From positions 87,696,087 to 87,760,086 of the forward strand of contig CM043966.1 in the NCBI GenBank assembly GCA_014529385.2: DNA of 64,000 nucleotides, given 5' to 3'. Position numbers and translations under genes: made by a program. This document shows, piece by piece, positions 58,579 to 64,000 of this stretch. The first letter of the stretch is position 1. Every line of letters begins with the position of its first letter. This stretch comes from Adiantum capillus-veneris (taxonomy: Eukaryota > Streptophyta > Polypodiopsida > Polypodiales > Pteridaceae). The notes beneath the pieces are model-generated. The model did not search any database. It saw only the letters and a list, made by a program, of their open reading frames with translations, and was not told the DNA's origin.

Positions 58579-58999
58579 CAGACTTTGTTCATTGGGACGG
58601 ATCTAAGGCTCTTTGTTATCTAATTTGTGTTTCAATTTACCCAAATTTTTTGCGATTAGACCTGCTATCCCCACCTTTTCTAAAGTTTTCTGTAAATCAT
58701 TCCATAAGTATGGTCTGATTTTTAAGAATTCTCCCAAGGTAAGGTACATTGGATGGGTGTAGACATGATTGAATGGATGTTGTCTACCTCTAGGGTCTGT
58801 TCCGCTCTTTTTATTTGTTGTCTCCTAAGTAAGAGGGTAGTGTTTTTAGAGTCATTGGTTTAGAATTCCTGATGCTTGAGATCCACTGTTCCCATACAAG
58901 GATTGGATATCATTGTCCATATCAGGAGTTAAATGGTCTAACCAAACTTCCTCTATCGGAGCAGACTTCAAAGTTATGCTCCCATCATTAATCTCCCTT
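58579..58999 (-). pseudogene. gag-protease junction of element I beyond the insertion
   Basis: The minus strand reads LWNDLQKTLEKVGIAGLIAK, then KLKHKLDNKEP, a stop and IRPNEQSL up to the edge of element E. By position it corresponds to the stretch before the protease of element A (1380-1600). This shows host sequence on both sides of E. Confidence 0.5.
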
Positions 59000-61900
59000 A
59001 TTTTTTCCAATAAATGTCCTAGTCAGTCTTCTTCCACAAAGGGAATTCCATCTAAAGCGTCTTTACTGTCAGGCACTATGAGTTCCGGCTCTTTAGTTTC
59101 AAGGTGGGTTTCTACCACCATTTTGGATTTCTCTTTACTGGTTTCTACCACAAGATCCTCAGGTTGTGCTAGACTCTTTTGTTTCTCCAACATTTCTTGA
59201 GAAATTCTTACCAAATTTTGATAAGCTTCAAGCTTAGTTGCTTCCATATCTAGAGAAGGATAGTTTTTCCATTTGTTTTCCATGTTTTGGCCTGCTTTAA
59301 GTGCCGCTTGGTAATCTTCCAAGATTGCATTGCTTGGCTCAAAAATTTTGTCTACCAAAATTGATCCTCGAGATTTTATTGTGGTTTCCTTGATTTCACT
59401 TCCAGTTTCTTTCACTTTTTGTTGAAATAGTTTCTTGGCTTTTTCCTTGATTTCAACCCTTTGTTTTTGCTTTCTCATTTCATATCTTTGACTTCTTATT
59501 TTCTTGGTCTTTTGAGAGGAAATTTTAGTGTTCTCTGATTCATCATAGGAGTTATGTTTCTTTTTCTTTGCCTAGGCTCTAGTGATCACCTTGATTGGAA
59601 CAATAGGTTCACTCTCCGATGAGCTACTAGGTATCACTCGGACTACATTCGCTACTGTTTTTTTTATGTTTAAAGGATTTTTTGGCCAATCTTCAGAGAA
59701 ATGTCCACCCTTTTTGCAACATTGTGCACAAAAAGTGTCAACTGGATTAATATTCTTGTTTGGTTCTAGACATTCATTTTTCCAATGATCATCTGCACCA
59801 CAATTATGGCAGTTTCAAGTCCTTGGCTTAATCATGGGTCTTACAAGAGGAGGTCTAACACCTTGATTAACCACATAGTACATCGGTGTAAGCTTTGGTG
59901 TAGCATAAGTCATAGGTTCTTCCATTGAAGGTGGATGTGAATTATACCACTCTCCCTCTACCATTACTGTAGATGGACTAGGCTCCACATAGGGTGTAAC
60001 ATGTACTAGTGCTTGTTCATCTATGACTCCTTCTGAATGCATGTACTTTATAGGCACTGTAGTATGTCGAGGATATGGAGGTTGTTGACCCAACACTAGT
60101 TGTGGTCTTTCCATACCCATCGGTGGTCTTTGTGATGGGGCCATATTAAGCTGATATCTGTACGTGGGTTGTCCTTGTGCCCTCATGGGTACATATTGAA
60201 CATTTCCATTGTACTTTGGTTAGTAATAGCACTCATTGGTCTCATGGTTGGTCCATTTACCCTAGATAGCACACCATTTTTGCGGCCTAATTTGTTGTCC
60301 CTCTTGAGGTATCCCTTGCCCTGGTCCTCTTATAAGTGCTTCCTGCATGTTATTCATCATTTTGTTGATCCTTTTGAGCATATCTTCTATGGTTGTTAGT
60401 GGTGCTACAACAGTTGTTCCCACTTGTGCTGGTTTGGTGTATGTTGTTTTCTCACTTTGAGTATCCTTAGGGACATGTTCTTCATTGAAAGTATCACAAT
60501 TGTCTCCCAGGTCAATAGCATCTGATACACACTCTTCTAGGGTCATATGTTTCTTGCTATACATTATAGCATGAAGTTCTTTGTTTAACAATCCTTCTAG
60601 AAACAATGAAACTAGTCTTTCTTCTGCAGGTATTTTTAGTTCTAAGCATCTTGCAATGTATTTTTTTTTCCTAGTTGCAAAATCCCTAATAGCCTCACCT
60701 TGTTTATGTTTGAAGCTATAGATTTGAGCTACTGTATTATGTTTGATCCCAATTTTGGAATATGCATCTACAAATCCCTTAGCTAATGTATTTAAGGTCA
60801 ATCACTTTCTTCTGCAGGTATTTCTAGTTCTAAGCATCTTGCAATGTATTGTTTTGTCCTAGTTGCACAATCCCTAACAGCCTCACCTTGTTTATGTTTG
60901 AAGCTATAGATTTGAGCTACTGTATTATGTTTGATCCCAGTTTTGGAATATGCAACTACAAATCCCTGAGCTAATGTATTTAAGTCCATGATTAACCTTG
61001 GTGGAATGTTTTGGAACCATGTCAATGCTTTTCCTTCTAATGTCATTCAACATCCCTCAAATTGAGTGTGGAAATCAAATATGCGTTCTGCTCTTAGCAC
61101 TTGCTAAAAGCTAGCTAAGTGATCATATGTATCCCCAAATCCACTGTATTATTTGACACATTTTTGAAAATCAGCTGGTCTGACATGTCTATTTGGTTCG
61201 TTCCAACTCTTATGGCAGTTGGTCCTGTCTCCAGTCCTTCAAGCCAATCTGTTGGAAATAGTGACTCATGTAGCCTGGACTTGCTTTAGTGTCACCCGGT
61301 TTTCTTCGTGATGAGGTAGGTTCGGGTTTTTTAACGTTGCTCCCAAAAGATCTCTCGTGGATTTCCTCTCTTGGAATAGTATCTGGTCCTTGGCTCAATA
61401 ATACAATACCCTTGGTATTTGGTATGTTCTACCTTCTTAGGACTCATCATAACAAATTTATTGTTATAACAATCCCTAAAAAGGTAAATTGGTAGATCTG
61501 TTGAACCCTTGTCATTGATTTTGAATATATAGACAATTTTCATGGGTGTTAACTGCCATGATTTGGCATGATAGGTCCACAAAATATCTTTGACGTTCCT
61601 ATCGTCCCAGCAATAGAATCCAATCCTAGGATTCTCTGTGCTAAGCCATTTCAAAGGTTTTAGATCTACTTGAACGTATCCCTCAAATTCTAAAATTGGT
61701 GGACCTTCTTTTGATACCATATCTGGAATAATTGTATTTACTTTTAACCCCCATTTGTCTATCACATCACGATTTTCAACTTTTAAATACTAAGTCCCGT
61801 TCTTATCCATATACATTTTCCCTTGTTTGTTTGCCCTTATTTCCTCTTCAAACTCTATGTCATGGTCATCAATGTGAATGTCATACTCTTCGCTAGGATC

Positions 61901-62157
61901 CAGGTAAACTTGAGCTCCATGGCCATTAGTCTTATAAAAGGTGAGTATGTGCTTATATCGCATTGTTGTTTCAGTTCTTGAATGAGTTGAATAGGAATAA
62001 ATTTCAGATGTTGAGTCTGAATAAGTGTCTCTGAGATTTCTTCAATGATAATGTCCAAGTGATCACCTTCATTCACACTCTCTTTGGTGGATGATCTACT
62101 AGCGGTCTCTCCAAATATGCCTTGATTTACTAGTATACAACCAAATCTAAGGTTCAC
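59000..62157 (-). pseudogene. gag of element I
   Basis: From the N-terminal side: a polar start at 62157; GFYCWDDRNVKDILWTYHAK and MKIVYIFKINDKG (about 61620-61520); a capsid-like part with LTWFQNIPP, SFKHKQGEAIRDFATR and SLFLEGLLNKELHAIM (61046-60262); a Pro/Gln-rich linker (60186-59815); and a zinc knuckle CHNCGADDHWKNEC at 59811-59770, then a damaged second knuckle CAQCCKKGGHFSEDW. A Lys/Glu-rich coiled-coil-like end covers 59478-59023. Several stops and frameshifts. A 188-bp internal duplication repeats part of the capsid. Confidence 0.8.
60624..60999. repeat. 188-bp tandem duplication inside gag of element I
   Basis: CTGCAGGTATTT at 60624 recurs at 60812; both units encode HNTVAQIYSFKHKQGEA and YIARCLEL on the minus strand. 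Copies are about 90 percent alike. Confidence 0.93.
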
Positions 62158-62550
62158 ATAGACTGGTTAAGCCCTAGATTGAGTACTTACTGTCGGATTG
62201 ACTTGTTATCTGTTTTTACTCTTGACTTGAATGCAATTCCTGTCAAGCTCTCAATTCTTTGCTTGCAACCTGATTCCTATATCATTTTTAAGGAAGTTAG
62301 CTATCCTTTCACAAAGACTATACAATTTGATAACTATTGAGGTTGGTCTATGTATATCACTTCAATTTGAGCTCAGACTTCCAAATTTTATCCTTGCAAA
62401 GAACTAAATAACAAATTTGCAACCTGAAAACTGAGTAAACATGTATTAATTTAGATACGATGGAACCCAAAATTGACCAGTGGCCTTGTATTATGTTGTT
62501 CTAACACTGTAAAAGCTCAAAAGTCAAAAATCTTGTCTTTGTGTCTCAGT
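62158..62550 (-). other. leader of element I next to gag; no gene
   Basis: AT-rich with no ORF. A primer-binding site of the GGCGCCA type, as in element F, is not found between here and 63550. Confidence 0.35.
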
Positions 62551-63550
62551 AGTAAATAATCGCTGATTATTTATTTTTATTAATTTTTACACTTTTTAGG
62601 CTTGTTTTGCCAGGTATTCACCTTGTTGTGGTCTCTGGACCAGTTTGGTTGAGTTTGAACAAGATTTGTCCAAGTTATCAACTGTTTAGTGTCCGTAGAC
62701 TCTGATTTCAAGAATCTGGCTTAAGTCTCAATTTTGATCCAAATTTCACCAAATTTGATTTGTGGACTCTACTTGATATGCTTGACCTTGTGGTATACTA
62801 AATTGTGCAAACTTTTTTAATTTCGAAGCAGATGTAAATAATTGCGATTATTTACAACTAGGATTTTTTTGCAACCTTTTGCCAAAATGTTGATACTTAT
62901 TACTGGTTAAGAAACTCAACTTAAGCTCCCTAGCCAAGTTTCACCAAGTTTGAATACGTACCGCTCAATTTGTCAACAGTTTTTTGTCCCGACTTTATAA
63001 ATCTGCCACAATTTTCACTTTATAAATCCAAATCTTGCCAAATTTGGTATGAGTGCTCAATATAACATGATCAAACTGGTGGTATGTTGAATTCATCAAA
63101 AAAGTTAAAAAATAGGGCAAAAATAAATAATCGCGATTATTTACTTTTGGTAAATTTTTACATCTTTTTGGTCACAGAGCATATACACATGTTTAACACT
63201 TCAATCTAAGCCTCTGAGTCAAGTTTCATTGAATTTGAACATTTTTACCATGTCAAACTCAAGTTCTCGACAATCAATACATATTTCAGTTTTTCTCAAG
63301 GTTTTGGTCTATTTTGTGATCCAAATTCTATGAGCCTTTACAAAAGATGTTTTTAATCATGCATAGAGTCTTTAGTATCAACCTTGGTCAATTTTAAGCT
63401 AAAAGTAAATAATCATGATTATTTACTTTTGGCCTAAAATGAACACTTTGTGCAATTTTTTCAATGGAGAGTCTTTTCATGGTTTGTTTTAAGCCTCCGA
63501 GTCAAGTCAAAATTAATTTGGCCTAAAATCTCAAGAAAACGTAAATAATC
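62551..63550. repeat. diverged tandem repeats of about 285 bp centred on palindromes
   Basis: Palindromes lie at 62551-62574, 62834-62855, 63124-63143 (TAAATAATCGCGATTATTTA, perfect 20 bp) and 63401-63430 (perfect 30 bp, arm AAAAGTAAATAATCA), with a half at 63541-63550. Centres are about 282, 289 and 282 bp apart. Between them, phrases such as CAAGTTTCACCAAGTTTGAA / CAAGTTTCATTGAATTTGAA and TTTTTGCA recur. The array precedes gag of element I in its orientation and would be in its leader or LTR. Confidence 0.75.
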
Positions 63551-63551
63551 T

Positions 63552-64000
63552 TGTTGGAATTAGGGTTGCAGAGAAACACACACAGCTTGGAGAAGACGAA
63601 GGAAGCTCAAGGCACACAATAGAGAGTGTGTTACTTGGTGTGCAATGGAAAGATAGATAGCCCTAGAGTGATGGGCGTATATACAATGCACGTGGGAAAA
63701 AGCCTCCTAAAGAGTGTTGGACGGGTACGCCGCGACGGACGTCAGCACAGCGAGAACTCACCTAACAAGTAATGTCAGCTAAGGACGAAGCTCGACCCGC
63801 AGGTGCGTGGAAGCAAGCATAAGGTGTCAACCTACACTTGATCGACTCCTAACTAATTCCTACAAACGTCCCTACCAATTGTCTAAGTCACAGTCTTCAA
63901 GAGAACAAAAGAGGATGCTTCCTACAACGCTTGCTAGATCCGAACACCTATCAAACACTTCCGAAACACCATAGAGCTTGAAGAAGACCCTACTAATACC
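63552..64000 (-). mobile_element. edge of another LTR (runs off the window)
   Basis: In plus reading it starts TGTTGGAATTAGGGTTGCAG. On the minus strand this is an LTR end with CTGCAACCCTAATTCCAACA, typical of plant LTR U5 ends. A minus-strand TATA (TTGTATATACGCC) near 63675-63690 fits an LTR with its 3' edge at 63552. Superfamily unknown. The region is richer in G+C than the array it joins. Confidence 0.5.

Larger units (their letters stand above)
46348..62157 (-). mobile_element. Ty3/gypsy element I, split by nested element E
   Basis: Minus strand from gag (62157-59000) through protease, RT, RNase H and integrase to the post-integrase domain (46348). The order is interrupted only by 51689-58578, a plus-strand nested element. 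Shares with element A the RT/RH/IN sequence, the second protease-like domain and the W-V-P-K motifs, so it is the same lineage. Unlike A it has several frameshifts. Its LTRs are not identified with certainty. Confidence 0.88.

Noticed and set aside
62551-63550. CRISPR array
   Set aside because: Regular palindromic repeats suggested it, but spacing is about 285 bp, the intervening DNA is itself repeated and the context is a plant retroelement.

Overview
The window looks like nuclear DNA of a land plant with a large, repeat-rich genome. It holds several generations of Ty3/gypsy LTR retrotransposons, a LINE tail, long dinucleotide microsatellites and only a few stretches that could be host genes. 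The clearest host gene encodes a plant-type VQ-motif protein (31.7-32.8 kb, minus strand). I cannot name the species. A non-flowering plant such as a fern would fit, but this is a guess.

Layout. 1-7.2 kb: plus-strand Ty3/gypsy element A, cut by the window edge. It is one unbroken reading frame broken only by stop codons, and it has a second retropepsin-like domain after the integrase. 7.4-15.2 kb: a small ORF, two related LTR remnants (D1, D2), and the 5' end of a minus-strand element (F: LTR, primer-binding site, leader with palindromes, gag start). 15.4-22.8 kb: minus-strand exons of unidentified, mostly decayed genes with in-phase GT-AG introns, an FCP1/NIF-like phosphatase fragment, a plus-strand pseudogene and an LTR fragment (A). 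22.83-28.32 kb: a complete but defective minus-strand element (G) with both LTRs and a near-perfect 5-bp target duplication. It sits inside a coding exon. 28.4-31.6 kb: AT-rich DNA, a LINE 3' end, a tRNA-like repeat and a 133-bp tandem repeat. 31.7-32.8 kb: VQ gene. 34-35 kb: microsatellite cluster. 35.1-39 kb: a possible divergent gene pair with TATA boxes. 39.7-44.6 kb: a minus-strand chromovirus relic (LTR C, integrase, chromodomain) against a plus-strand 5' LTR of the same family (LTR B) with an initiator-Met-tRNA primer site. 46.3-62.2 kb: a minus-strand relative of element A (element I), split in its protease region by a nested plus-strand LTR element (E, 51.7-58.6 kb) that has no pol but a long unknown ORF. 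62.5-63.55 kb: about 285-bp repeats centred on palindromes. 63.55 kb to the end: the edge of another LTR.

Elements A, F and I appear to be one lineage, judged by shared gag, post-integrase and leader features. Its distinctive architecture is gag - protease (DGGT) - RT - RNase H - integrase - second aspartic protease (DTGA) - repeated W-[VI]-P-K motifs, with serial palindromes in the leader. This, and the nested element with a non-retroviral ORF, are the best candidates for something undescribed. All calls come from reading the sequence; no database search or alignment program was run.
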